From an uncultured Paraprevotella sp. (GTDB taxonomy: Bacteria > Bacteroidota > Bacteroidia > Bacteroidales > Bacteroidaceae), in NCBI GenBank assembly GCA_910586505.1, contig CAJUGV010000001.1:62001-126000 (forward strand): a DNA stretch of 64,000 bases. Direction: 5' to 3'. Below the pieces are notes generated by a model that saw nothing but the letters and a program-made list of their open reading frames with translations, had not been told where the DNA came from and did not search any database. The first letter of the stretch is position 1, and each line of letters begins with the position of its first letter. The position numbers and the translations under genes are program-made. Below, in pieces: positions 35,541-44,340 of the stretch.

Positions 35541-35801
35541 TTCATTTGGTTCTACAGGATATCTTTCAGATTCGCCGTATTAAAATCCTGAAAACAATCT
35601 CCTCCTTAATACAATACCTATCAAACCAATCATTAACCTAATCTCAATATTAACTAACTGCATTGCAAAGAAAGGAAAGTTTCAGGATACTTCATAAGAA
35701 AGATGGCGCAAAAAATAGAATAAACGCGTAATTTTACATCATTTGACGCAAACCAGGCCTCACGTCACCGTATCTGTTACAAAAATTAGCTTTTAAGGCA
35801 G
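35541..35801. other. Spacer between converging operons
   Basis: AT-rich stretch of 261 bp between two terminators of converging transcripts. I see no gene, repeat or promoter with a clear function in it. Confidence 0.5.
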
Positions 35802-35849
35802 GAAAAAGAAATTCCTTCTGCATCATCCGAAGGATGCAGAAGGAATTTC
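35802..35849 (-). terminator. Terminator of GH-D/SGNH operon
   Basis: A perfect 17-bp stem (35808-35824 with 35833-35849). On the minus strand a T-run (35803-35807) follows. It stands 28 bp beyond the stop of the last GH-D gene. Confidence 0.88.
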
Positions 35850-35876
35850 CTATCTTAAACTTTCGTGAAAAAGGAG

Positions 35877-38306
35877 TTAGAAACCTTTCATTTTTGTTGT
35901 GAGAATCTGTCCGTCCGTCGTCGTGGCACGCAACAATAACAAACCGTTCGCAGATGCGACGGAAAGGCGCACACTATATCCCGTTGCCGGAACAGCCTTC
36001 AACAAACGTCCTTGCATGTCAAACACCTCCACTTTGGTCAGAACGGCGGATGACGCCACATCAAAAACAGTCTGCCTGCCGTCGGCTGCAAGACGCGCCA
36101 CCTTCAACCGATCCGTTCCGTGTTCTCCACTCACGGCATCATTTATTCCCACGGATTTCTTATGGAAACGGAATACCTTGACATCACGGTTCGGCACATT
36201 ATAGGTCAGCTTTCCTTGCACATTCACCGTGCTGCCGCTCCACAGCTCTTTCACTTCATCGAAATCCCCCTGTTCAATATCCAGGTCGGCTAACGGTATA
36301 TCACCGGACAATGCCGAAGCGGTATAATTGAACACAGCCACATAAAGATAGTCTGCCGTGTGGTGCATGAAACAGGTTTCCGCTCCCGCATCATTTCCGT
36401 TATACTCCTTATAACCGTACACCGGCATGAATGAGCGCCCCAAATCGGCCATTTCATTCATGTCTCTGTTCATCATGATTTTCTCCGCACTCTGACGGGA
36501 CAGCTCGGGCCAGCCTTTTCCGGAATTGTCACCCAGGGCAAAATTATCGCCTACCAGCACCATGCCTGACACGGCCCCATTAGTGAAACGGGCACGGTTC
36601 TCGCCTTCCGTCGTCAGATAACCGTCCAGGCCGTTTCCTTTCAGCACCAAATGGTCGGGATCGTTATATTGATAGAACTTATCGGTCCACCAACCGCCGG
36701 AAATGGCATTCATGCTATACTCCGTCTGGTCGATACGCCCCCATGTGTCACAGGCTATACGGCGCGAGTTGCCGTATTGGTAAGGGAAAACCGGAGCTAT
36801 AGACAGGGCGATAAACAAGGGCTCTCCCTCATCAGCCACCCTGCAGAAATAGCTGAACCCGTTGTTGTATGCCTCTACGGCAGTCTTCACTTTGGATGCA
36901 TAATATGAATCGGCCTGTACCATGCCGTTGCTGGTAAAGTCCACCTTCACATACTTGAAACCCTGTGCCTTCATTCTGCGCAACTGGTAGGATATGTTCG
37001 ACTTCACTCCCGGGTGAGTAGGATCAAGACAGAAAGCGCCGTCCAGTTTATACGGTTCGCCGTTTACTTTAAGCACACAGTCTATGCCTTTATACGATGT
37101 GCCTTCCAGATTATTGTTTTTCAGGTCGTCCACCGTGTTCCACCACAATGCGAAAGGCGAACAATAGGTTCCCACCACCTGTCCGTTTTCCTCTGCCAGT
37201 GCGCAAAGCTGCTTCTTTTGCTGGTCCGACAGGTTGTCCCATGAGTCGATACTGATCACCTGCACCCCCTGTCCGTTATGGAATCCGCCGGGTTTCAGCA
37301 CCTCGTGATAATACTGTGCGATTTCCTTGTCGGCTTCGAAAGAATTCTTGTCGGCCAGCACGCCCCAGCTCTGCCAGCCGAACGGCGTCCCCTTCGTCCA
37401 GGTGTTGCGCATGGGTGCCACCAGAGTATTGGCACGGGCAAACTCATCCATCCCCTGCCGCCAGTCGTCGGCATAATCCACCAGCATACGTGCCGAAGTG
37501 ATCTCCGGTCCGTCCACTTTTCCATGCGGCAGCACATCACGCGTTCCCATCTCGCTTCCGCCCGTCTGCGGTTCGGACGCACCGGAATAAAGGCGCAGCA
37601 TATTGATTTTCCCGTTATCGGAGGCCTTGACCTTCACCGCACTTTTCCAGCGGTTATGCTCCACCGAACCGAGAATCATGCCTTCGCGGCTCGTGCCGTT
37701 ATAAAAGGCCGAAACCTCGTAGGAGGTCATTTCACGGTTCATGCCGTATTTGTGATAACGGCAGAAGCCGTCGTTGTCGAAAGGCACACTGAGCATTCTG
37801 TTGTCGCCACTGCCCGTAAACAACGTATAGTCACGGTTCACCGACACGGGTGCCAGATAGTTGGAACGTATGGAAGCATCCCCGCGCAATGTCAGACTCG
37901 TAATCATATAATCACGCCCCTCGTACACATAAAAACGCTGCTCCATCCGTACATCATCGCCATTGTCCAGCTGCGAGAATGCAAAAGTATAGCATGTTCC
38001 CGCTCCGAACTCGTCGTCTACCCCGTCCTGCGTCAGTTCCACCTTGGCAAAAGAAGCCGTCGTCACACTGCGCGCCGTTCCGCCGGCATTGTCATAGGCC
38101 GCTTCCGAAGCAGAACGGTTGAACAGACATTTGCGTGCAGTCCCGTCGGCATGCAGCACATTCACTCTGAAAGCCTTGTCGGCTTCTATGTACGACACTT
38201 TCCACCGCCCTGCGGTCACTACGATATCGCCGGCATAACTCCGGAATGCGGTACACAAGCTCAGAGACAATACGACCGTGCACCATTTGAAGTTCTTGCT
38301 TATCAT
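35877..38306 (-). CDS. Clan GH-D glycoside hydrolase (alpha-galactosidase-like), paralogue 1
   Basis: Likely removes alpha-linked galactose or a similar sugar from an oligosaccharide; secreted or periplasmic. The 809 residues have a signal peptide (cut near RSYAG), an N-terminal beta-sandwich (to about 280), then a TIM barrel opening with TPFGWQSWGVLADK (compare GWNSW in GH27/GH36). FKYVKVDFTSNG gives predicted nucleophile Asp456, RRIACDTWG the predicted acid/base Asp520, and YNDPDHL matches the NDPDML motif of GH27. A C-terminal module (VFDMQGRLLKAV ... TTKMKGF) resembles a sorting domain. An in-frame GTG at 38312 overlaps the SGNH stop as GTGA; ATG 38306 was preferred. Exact CAZy family not settled. 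Confidence 0.82.
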   Translation of the reverse strand: MISKNFKWCTVVLSLSLCTAFRSYAGDIVVTAGRWKVSYIEADKAFRVNVLHADGTARKCLFNRSASEAAYDNAGGTARSVTTASFAKVELTQDGVDDEFGAGTCYTFAFSQLDNGDDVRMEQRFYVYEGRDYMITSLTLRGDASIRSNYLAPVSVNRDYTLFTGSGDNRMLSVPFDNDGFCRYHKYGMNREMTSYEVSAFYNGTSREGMILGSVEHNRWKSAVKVKASDNGKINMLRLYSGASEPQTGGSEMGTRDVLPHGKVDGPEITSARMLVDYADDWRQGMDEFARANTLVAPMRNTWTKGTPFGWQSWGVLADKNSFEADKEIAQYYHEVLKPGGFHNGQGVQVISIDSWDNLSDQQKKQLCALAEENGQVVGTYCSPFALWWNTVDDLKNNNLEGTSYKGIDCVLKVNGEPYKLDGAFCLDPTHPGVKSNISYQLRRMKAQGFKYVKVDFTSNGMVQADSYYASKVKTAVEAYNNGFSYFCRVADEGEPLFIALSIAPVFPYQYGNSRRIACDTWGRIDQTEYSMNAISGGWWTDKFYQYNDPDHLVLKGNGLDGYLTTEGENRARFTNGAVSGMVLVGDNFALGDNSGKGWPELSRQSAEKIMMNRDMNEMADLGRSFMPVYGYKEYNGNDAGAETCFMHHTADYLYVAVFNYTASALSGDIPLADLDIEQGDFDEVKELWSGSTVNVQGKLTYNVPNRDVKVFRFHKKSVGINDAVSGEHGTDRLKVARLAADGRQTVFDVASSAVLTKVEVFDMQGRLLKAVPATGYSVRLSVASANGLLLLRATTTDGQILTTKMKGF

Positions 38307-38308
38307 CC

Positions 38309-39004
38309 TCACTGTTTACTTATCTCGTTCAACGTCTTTTCCACCACACGGGCCACCTGTCCGGCCAGCACTTCGAAACCGGCATCCACGGGATGTGTGC
38401 CGTCGCCTCCCGCATAATATTCGGGATGGTCAATCACCAGTCCCCAAAGGTCGTTCACTTCTATTCTTTCACGGCGCACGTATTTCAACGCAATCTCGTT
38501 GCGCACTTTCAGACGTTCCGTAACGGGAGCCAGTTCTCTCATTCCCTCGCCCTGACGCACGGGAGTGATAGTGGCCCAGATAAGACGGGCATCCGGAGCA
38601 TACTTCCTGATCAGCGCCAGAAATTCCGGAAACCCCTTTTCAAACTCTTCTTCGGTGTAGTCGAAACCGTGCAGCCCGTTATTGAAATGAATGATATCGA
38701 AATGATTGTGCTTCAACACGGCGCCCAATTCGTCCAGCAAGGCCGGATCGCCTACACTTTTCGAACCGGAGAAACGGCCCACATAAGCCCGTTCGCCTAT
38801 CTGCTTCTCCACCATCGGATAATAACCGCGCGTAATGGAGTTGCCCAACAGCAACACATGGGGCTTATCCGTGCGGTCGGCTCCCGTAAGCCACACATCC
38901 GACCATTCTATATACTCGCGTGCGATGTGCCGCTGCGCTCCTGCCGTCAGGCAGAAGTGCAGCACACAGATCAAACATGCGATAAATTTCCCTTTTTTCA
39001 TCAT
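38309..39004 (-). CDS. SGNH/GDSL-type hydrolase (probable carbohydrate esterase)
   Basis: Predicted to remove an ester, such as acetate, from the target glycan. The 231 residues have a signal peptide (cut near TAGAQ), block I LLLGNSITRG with nucleophile Ser56, the oxyanion Gly and Asn blocks (IIHFNNGLHGFD), and block V GGDGTHP with Asp201 and His204. All catalytic elements are present. It lies between GH-D paralogues 1 and 2 with gaps of a few bases, so it is part of the same operon and likely acts on the same substrate. Confidence 0.88.
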   Translation of the reverse strand: MMKKGKFIACLICVLHFCLTAGAQRHIAREYIEWSDVWLTGADRTDKPHVLLLGNSITRGYYPMVEKQIGERAYVGRFSGSKSVGDPALLDELGAVLKHNHFDIIHFNNGLHGFDYTEEEFEKGFPEFLALIRKYAPDARLIWATITPVRQGEGMRELAPVTERLKVRNEIALKYVRRERIEVNDLWGLVIDHPEYYAGGDGTHPVDAGFEVLAGQVARVVEKTLNEISKQ

Positions 39005-39012
39005 CGTCTCAT

Positions 39013-41136
39013 TTATTTCTTAGAAAAACGATACACCCGCGCATCCTTGCCCGGCACGCTATAAGAGACGGCATCACTACCCACAGATACGGTCTCGCCG
39101 GTCCACAGTTCTTTCACCGTGTCGAAATCGGCCTTAGCAATACCCAGCCGTTCAAACGGAATCTCACCGCCAATGGCCTCGTCCTTATAGTTGATGACAG
39201 ACACATAAATATATTTTTCGGTGTTCAGCACCACACAGTTCTCCGCGCCATCGGCCTTGCCATTGTATTCACGATAGCCGAATACGGGACGCGCGGAACG
39301 GCCGAAGTCTCCCATCTCATTAATATCCTTGTTCATCAGTATCTTGCGGGCACGCTCATGCGACAGGCGTGCGTCTCCACGTCCCGACTTATCCTCCAGG
39401 CTGTAGTTGTCCGACACCAGCATCATTCCCGATACGGCTCCGTTGGTGACACGGGCACGGTTCTCACCTTCGGTTTCCTTCTCGTTGTCGTTACCCACCA
39501 GCACCAGATGGTCGGGGTCGTTATACTGATAGAACTCATTGGTCCACCATCCGCCGGCCACGGCATTCATGCTATACTCCGACTGTCCTATCTTTCCCCA
39601 CGTGTCGCAGGCTATACGGCGCGAATTGCCACAGTGGTAAGGGAATATCGGTGCAATAGACAAGGCAATGAACATAGGCTCCCCTTTATCCACCTCGTTC
39701 AGGAAATGGTCAAAGCCTTCGTTATAGGCCTCCACAGCCGTTGTCACATCTTTATTATAATAGGAGTCGGCCTGCACCATACCGTTGCTGGTGAAGTCCA
39801 CTTTCAGATACTCGAAGCCTTCTTCTTTCTTCATGCGCACCTCGCGGCTGATGAGTGCCTTCGTACCGGGATGCGTGGGATCGAGGCAGTATGCTCCGTC
39901 CAGTTTGGTCGGTTTTCCGTTCACTTTAAGCACACAGTCATAACCGGTATAGGGACTTCCCTCGCAGATTTTGTTTTTCAGCATATCTTCGTTCCACCAC
40001 AATGCAAAAGGAGTGCAGTAAGAACCCGGCACCTGACCGTTGTCCCTCACCACTTTGGTAAATGCGGCACGCTGCTCATGATTCATGTTGTCCCAGGCGT
40101 CTATGCTCATCACGTTCAGCCCCTGGCTGTTGCGGAAACCGCCCGGATTCAGCGTTTCCTTAAAATAATTGGAAACCGCCACGTCCACGTCATAGCAGTT
40201 CTTGTCGGACATCACGCCCCAGCTCTGCCAACCGAAAGGCGTACCGCGCTTCCAGGTGTCGCGCATAGGCTGCACCACGGTGTTGGCATGGGCATATTCC
40301 TCCATACCGTCACGCCAGTCGTCGAACGCACCGATGAACATCAGAGCCGAATGCACCTCGGGGCCTTTCACTTTTCCGTGAGGCAGCTCGTCGCGCGTAG
40401 ACTGGTCGGAAACACCGGAGAATACCTGCAGCGCATCAATGCGTCCGTCACGGGATGCCCTGACCTTCACCGCACTCTTCCAGCGGTTGTGCTCCACCGA
40501 TCCCAGTACCACGCCGTCGCGGCTCACGCCTTCATATACGGCCGACACCTCGTATGAGGTCATCTCACCGTCCATGCGATTCTGGTGATAACGCACAAAA
40601 CCGTCATTATCGAAAGGCACTCTCAGCATGCGGTTCGTCTCTGCCGGTGCATACAAGTCGTAGGCCCCTTTCACCGACACCGGCGCCAGATAGTTGGAAC
40701 GGAGCGAAGCATCGCCGCTCACCGACAGATCCGTCAGGACATAGTCGCGGCCTTCATACACGTAAAAACGCTGGCACAGTTCCACCTCATCGCCATTGGC
40801 CGGCCGGCTGAATACGAACTCATGACAGACTCCCTTGCCGAAGCCGTTGTTTATTTTCTTCTTGCGGTAGTCCACGTCCATAAACATGGCCGAGCTGACC
40901 GTACGTACGCGGCCGTTCGCCGTTTCATAGGATGCCTCCGGCACGGAACCGAGAAACACCGGACGGAATTTCTTCTTCCCGAACAGTCCTTCCACATCGA
41001 ATTTGTTGCCTTTGTCCACGAAGGTAATTCTCAAATCACCGCTCTTAATCACCACGTCGCCCGCTTCCACATTGGCAGGGCAGAGAGCCAGCGCGGCAGC
41101 CAGGCCGCACAGCATTCCCGATAGTCTCAACTTCAT
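39013..41136 (-). CDS. Clan GH-D glycoside hydrolase (alpha-galactosidase-like), paralogue 2
   Basis: Same architecture as its neighbours: signal peptide (cut near VEAG), N-terminal beta-sandwich, TIM barrel with TPFGWQSWGVMSDK, nucleophile Asp447 (FEYLKVDFTSNG), acid/base Asp511 (RRIACDTWG) and YNDPDHL, then a C-terminal beta domain. At 707 residues it lacks the extra C-terminal module of paralogues 1 and 3 and ends with VYRFSKK. Its barrel is closer to paralogue 1 (shared TSNGMVQADSYY) than to paralogue 3. The lack of the module suggests another location, such as the periplasm. Substrate unknown. Confidence 0.82.
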   Translation of the reverse strand: MKLRLSGMLCGLAAALALCPANVEAGDVVIKSGDLRITFVDKGNKFDVEGLFGKKKFRPVFLGSVPEASYETANGRVRTVSSAMFMDVDYRKKKINNGFGKGVCHEFVFSRPANGDEVELCQRFYVYEGRDYVLTDLSVSGDASLRSNYLAPVSVKGAYDLYAPAETNRMLRVPFDNDGFVRYHQNRMDGEMTSYEVSAVYEGVSRDGVVLGSVEHNRWKSAVKVRASRDGRIDALQVFSGVSDQSTRDELPHGKVKGPEVHSALMFIGAFDDWRDGMEEYAHANTVVQPMRDTWKRGTPFGWQSWGVMSDKNCYDVDVAVSNYFKETLNPGGFRNSQGLNVMSIDAWDNMNHEQRAAFTKVVRDNGQVPGSYCTPFALWWNEDMLKNKICEGSPYTGYDCVLKVNGKPTKLDGAYCLDPTHPGTKALISREVRMKKEEGFEYLKVDFTSNGMVQADSYYNKDVTTAVEAYNEGFDHFLNEVDKGEPMFIALSIAPIFPYHCGNSRRIACDTWGKIGQSEYSMNAVAGGWWTNEFYQYNDPDHLVLVGNDNEKETEGENRARVTNGAVSGMMLVSDNYSLEDKSGRGDARLSHERARKILMNKDINEMGDFGRSARPVFGYREYNGKADGAENCVVLNTEKYIYVSVINYKDEAIGGEIPFERLGIAKADFDTVKELWTGETVSVGSDAVSYSVPGKDARVYRFSKK

Positions 41137-41176
41137 TATTTCTCTTTTATGCTATAATATTAATAATCTGCTGTTT

Positions 41177-43582
41177 TCATCTCATGCTGACTTTGCACAC
41201 CTGCTCCGTTCCGTCGGTCATCGTTACGCGCAAAATCACAAGCCCTTTCGTCTCCGACAGCTTCATTTCCACCTGCGTACGGTCGGTCAGACGCTCTTCG
41301 CATACCAGACGTCCCTGAAGGTCGTATGCCTTGATGCCGCTCATGTTCCTGTCCGAATAAACCATCAGCACCCCGCCGCCTATGCTTGCCACCTTCACAC
41401 GGCTTTCTTCTCCCGCCACCGCAGATGAGATTCCGTCGCCGCCGTTCTTCCGGAAGCGGTATACACGGGCATCCGCCTTCGGCACGGCGTAGGGCAAAGC
41501 GCCGGCTTTCACCACGGCCATCTCATTCGTCCATAACTCGCGCACCTCGCTGAAATCCTCCGGAACGATGTCCAGAGCCTCAAAAGCTATCTCGCCTTTC
41601 AGTTCCGTATCCTTACTGTAATTGATCACGGCTACATAAAGATACTCCGGTGTATGGTACATGAAGAAATTCTCCGCACCGTCGTTATTGTTGTTATGCT
41701 CTTTGTAACCGTATACCGGCCGGAAAGAGCGGCCCATATCGGCCATTTCGTTAATGTCCTTGTTCAGCATGATCACCAGCGAACGCTCACGCGACTTACG
41801 CGCCCACCCACGGCCCGAATCGTCGTTCAGACTAAAGTTGTCGGCCACCAACATCATACCGGAGCACGCTCCGTTGGTGTAGCGCGCGCGGTTCTCACCC
41901 TCCGTATTGTTGATCTGGTCGTTGGCTCCCACCAATACCAGACCGTCAGGGTCGTTGTACTGATAGAGGCGATCGGTCCACCATCCGCCGGAAATGGCAT
42001 TCATACTGAACTCCGCCCAGTTGATAGACCCCCAAGTGTCGCAGCTGATACGGCGCGAATTGGCATATTGGTAAGGGAAAAGGGGAGCGATGGAAAGCGC
42101 GCCGAAAAGTCCCCACTGATCCATCTGCCGCTTCACGTAATCCATGCCCTCATTGTAAGCCTCCACGGCCGTAGTCACATCCTTATTGAAATAAGAGTCG
42201 GCTTGGATGATGCCGCAGTTCACGAAGTCCATTTTCACGTACTTAAACCCGTAGGTGGCCGTAGAGCGCAGGAAATTCCTCATATTGCTCTTTGTGAAAG
42301 GATGGGTGGGATCGAGACAATAAGCCCCGTCATACCATATGGGCTTGCCGTCGGCATGAAGCACCACGTCGCGGCGCGTATGTTTCGTACCGTCGGCCGC
42401 GGTGTAAACTACATCGTCCCAGTTGGGGTTCTCTCCGCACCACATAGAAAACGGCGTACTGTAACAGCCCACCATCTGGCCGTATTCCTTGGCCTTTTTG
42501 ATGAATTTGCTGTGCTGGGTATTATCCATGCCATCACCGGCATCCAGACTTATCATTACATTGCCCTGGCTGTTCTTGAAACCGCCGGGCTGAAGCACCT
42601 CATGGTAGTAGTCGATGATTTCGGAAGCCGACTCGTAAGAGCACTTCTCGGCCAGCACGCCCCAGCTTTGCCAGCCGAAAGGTGTACCGTGAGTCCAAGT
42701 CTCCGTGCGCGGAACCACCAGATTGTTGGCGTCGGCATATTCCTCCATTCCCTCGCGCCAGTCGTCGTAATAACCCACAAACATACGGGCCGACGTCACT
42801 ACCGGTCCTTTCACCTTGCCGTGAGGAATAAGGTCGCGCGTCTGCCAGTCGGACACCCCGGAATAGACGCAAAGGCCGTTGATGGTTCCGTAACCCGCCA
42901 TATCGGCCGTCACCGCACTTTTCCAACGGTCGTGCTCTACCGATCCCAGCACCAGCCCGTTCCGGCTCTCACCTTCGTACAGGGCCGACACCTCGTATGA
43001 AGTTTCCTTACGGTCCATCCTGAACTTATGATAACGCAGGAACCCGTCGTTGTCGAAAGGCACTTTCAGCATGCGGTTGCTCTCTGCCGAGGGATAAAGC
43101 ATATAAGACTTCTCCACCGACACGGGAGCCAGATAATTGGAACGTATGGACGCATCACCGCTCACACTCAGGTCGGTCACCATATAGCGGCAGGCGGGAT
43201 AAATGCAGAAACGCTGCACCATCGTCACCTCATCGCCATTGTCGGGAGCACTGAACGTGAAAGTATGGCAACGGCCGCGGCCGAACACATCGTCGACATC
43301 GGCCGAGACAGCCTCCACCCGGGCAAAAGACTTCGTATTGACCACACGCTCCACGCCTTCGGCATTGTCATATTTCACTGTCGAGAACGAATGGTTCACC
43401 ACGCATTTGCGCGAGGTCCCGTCTTCGTTGAGCACATTAATGCGGAAAGCTTTCTCGTTGTCGAGAAAAGTAATCTTCCACATCCCGTCGCTCACTATAA
43501 TATCATCGGCCGTTACCGTGAAAGGCATCGCCGCCACTGATGAGCATAAAATAAAAAAGGCTCGTAACAATCTTTTTTTCAT
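41177..43582 (-). CDS. Clan GH-D glycoside hydrolase (alpha-galactosidase-like), paralogue 3
   Basis: First gene of the GH-D operon, 801 residues: signal peptide (cut near TVTADD), N-terminal beta-sandwich, TIM barrel with TPFGWQSWGVLAEK, nucleophile Asp452 in YVKMDFVNCG, acid/base Asp515 in RRISCDTWG, and YNDPDGL. Around the nucleophile it has VNCGIIQADSYF where the other two have TSNGMVQADSYY, so its subsites may differ. A C-terminal sorting-like module (AYDLQGRLVCEE ... VCKVSMR) follows the catalytic part. A weak promoter lies 31 bp upstream. The paralogue below starts 40 bp after it. Confidence 0.82.
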   Translation of the reverse strand: MKKRLLRAFFILCSSVAAMPFTVTADDIIVSDGMWKITFLDNEKAFRINVLNEDGTSRKCVVNHSFSTVKYDNAEGVERVVNTKSFARVEAVSADVDDVFGRGRCHTFTFSAPDNGDEVTMVQRFCIYPACRYMVTDLSVSGDASIRSNYLAPVSVEKSYMLYPSAESNRMLKVPFDNDGFLRYHKFRMDRKETSYEVSALYEGESRNGLVLGSVEHDRWKSAVTADMAGYGTINGLCVYSGVSDWQTRDLIPHGKVKGPVVTSARMFVGYYDDWREGMEEYADANNLVVPRTETWTHGTPFGWQSWGVLAEKCSYESASEIIDYYHEVLQPGGFKNSQGNVMISLDAGDGMDNTQHSKFIKKAKEYGQMVGCYSTPFSMWCGENPNWDDVVYTAADGTKHTRRDVVLHADGKPIWYDGAYCLDPTHPFTKSNMRNFLRSTATYGFKYVKMDFVNCGIIQADSYFNKDVTTAVEAYNEGMDYVKRQMDQWGLFGALSIAPLFPYQYANSRRISCDTWGSINWAEFSMNAISGGWWTDRLYQYNDPDGLVLVGANDQINNTEGENRARYTNGACSGMMLVADNFSLNDDSGRGWARKSRERSLVIMLNKDINEMADMGRSFRPVYGYKEHNNNNDGAENFFMYHTPEYLYVAVINYSKDTELKGEIAFEALDIVPEDFSEVRELWTNEMAVVKAGALPYAVPKADARVYRFRKNGGDGISSAVAGEESRVKVASIGGGVLMVYSDRNMSGIKAYDLQGRLVCEERLTDRTQVEMKLSETKGLVILRVTMTDGTEQVCKVSMR

Positions 43583-43612
43583 ATTGCGTATGTTTCATTG
43601 TATCTTCTGCGA

Positions 43613-43620
43613 CAAAGTGA
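43613..43620 (-). promoter_or_regulatory. Candidate promoter of GH-D operon
   Basis: Minus-strand TCACTTTG differs by one base from TAnnTTTG, with a TTGC about 19 nt upstream. It lies 31 bp before the start of paralogue 3, the first gene of the operon. Confidence 0.35.
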
Positions 43621-44270
43621 CGAAAAAAAACAGTAATCCGCAAGGAGAAAACACGCAAAAAATAAAAGATATGCTTCGCGCATTTGTTTTATCGGCATTT
43701 CAGGGCGGGATTTACGCACGCCTGCCGCCGCCCTCCCGGCAACAGGCAGTAGCCAAACAGGGAAGCCGCAGCCACGGAACCCTGACAGAATGGCAGACCG
43801 GCAAGACGCAGGATTCGACTGTACGCACCCCGGCCGGAAAAGGTCCGAATCTGCGCCATTCTCACGCCGCTACCCGAAAGCAAAACGTAAGGCCGGCAAG
43901 GCTGCCGACCGGCAAAATGTCATCCGTCACAGCACAGTGTACGGGCGAAGGAGGAATGGGCGTAAGCTTCGGACGGCCGTCGGACGGCAATAAGTCAGTC
44001 TGAACGGAGCACGGTTTCCGGCTCGAATAGAAAAAAAACAGCAGGAAAAAGAAGGCACAGGGCGGGAAAGCATACCATAGAAAACTTTCGTGCGCAGTAA
44101 AATTCAATGCCATGCGGAGTATTTTTTTATTTACTGCGCACGAAATTCCAACGTGAAGGACACGGAATACTGAAACAAACGGCCTTTTCAGGGCCTAAAA
44201 TGGCTTTTCCAACCTTTTTTCGAGAAGCAAACGACTGCAGAAAGAGATGAAAAGCGGCATCCGACATACC
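43621..44270. other. Long spacer with GC-rich block
   Basis: Between the GH-D operon promoter and the GH3 terminator lie 650 bp without a credible gene. The part at about 43690-44010 is unusually GC-rich, with repeated short GCCGGCAA/ACCGGCAA-type words. Open frames there have no family features and long Arg/Pro runs. The rest is AT-rich and holds the large inverted repeat at 44086-44145. It could hold a small RNA or an eroded gene. Confidence 0.4.
44086..44145. repeat. Perfect 16-bp inverted repeat with 28-bp spacer
   Basis: TTTCGTGCGCAGTAAA at 44086-44101 is exactly reverse-complementary to 44130-44145. The spacer contains an AT-rich ATTTTTTTAT. It is not followed by a T-run on either strand, so it does not look like a standard terminator. 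It lies about 125 bp before the GH3 terminator, in the regulatory gap of the GH-D operon. Confidence 0.7.
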
Positions 44271-44312
44271 GAAAAAAGGGAAAAGACTGCCAGAATGACA
44301 GTCTTTTCCCTT
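44271..44312 (-). terminator. Terminator of GH3 gene
   Basis: A perfect 14-bp stem (44276-44289 with 44299-44312) with a T-run on the minus strand (44272-44277 partly in the stem). It lies about 30 bp past the GH3 stop and separates GH3 from the GH-D operon. Confidence 0.85.
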
Positions 44313-44340
44313 AAAAACGTCCGTCTCCGAAGAGCCGTAT

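Noticed and set aside
44086..44145. Invertible promoter flanked by the 16-bp repeats
   Set aside because: The spacer is only 28 bp and contains no TAnnTTTG box; known Bacteroides invertible promoters are much longer. Kept only as an unexplained inverted repeat.
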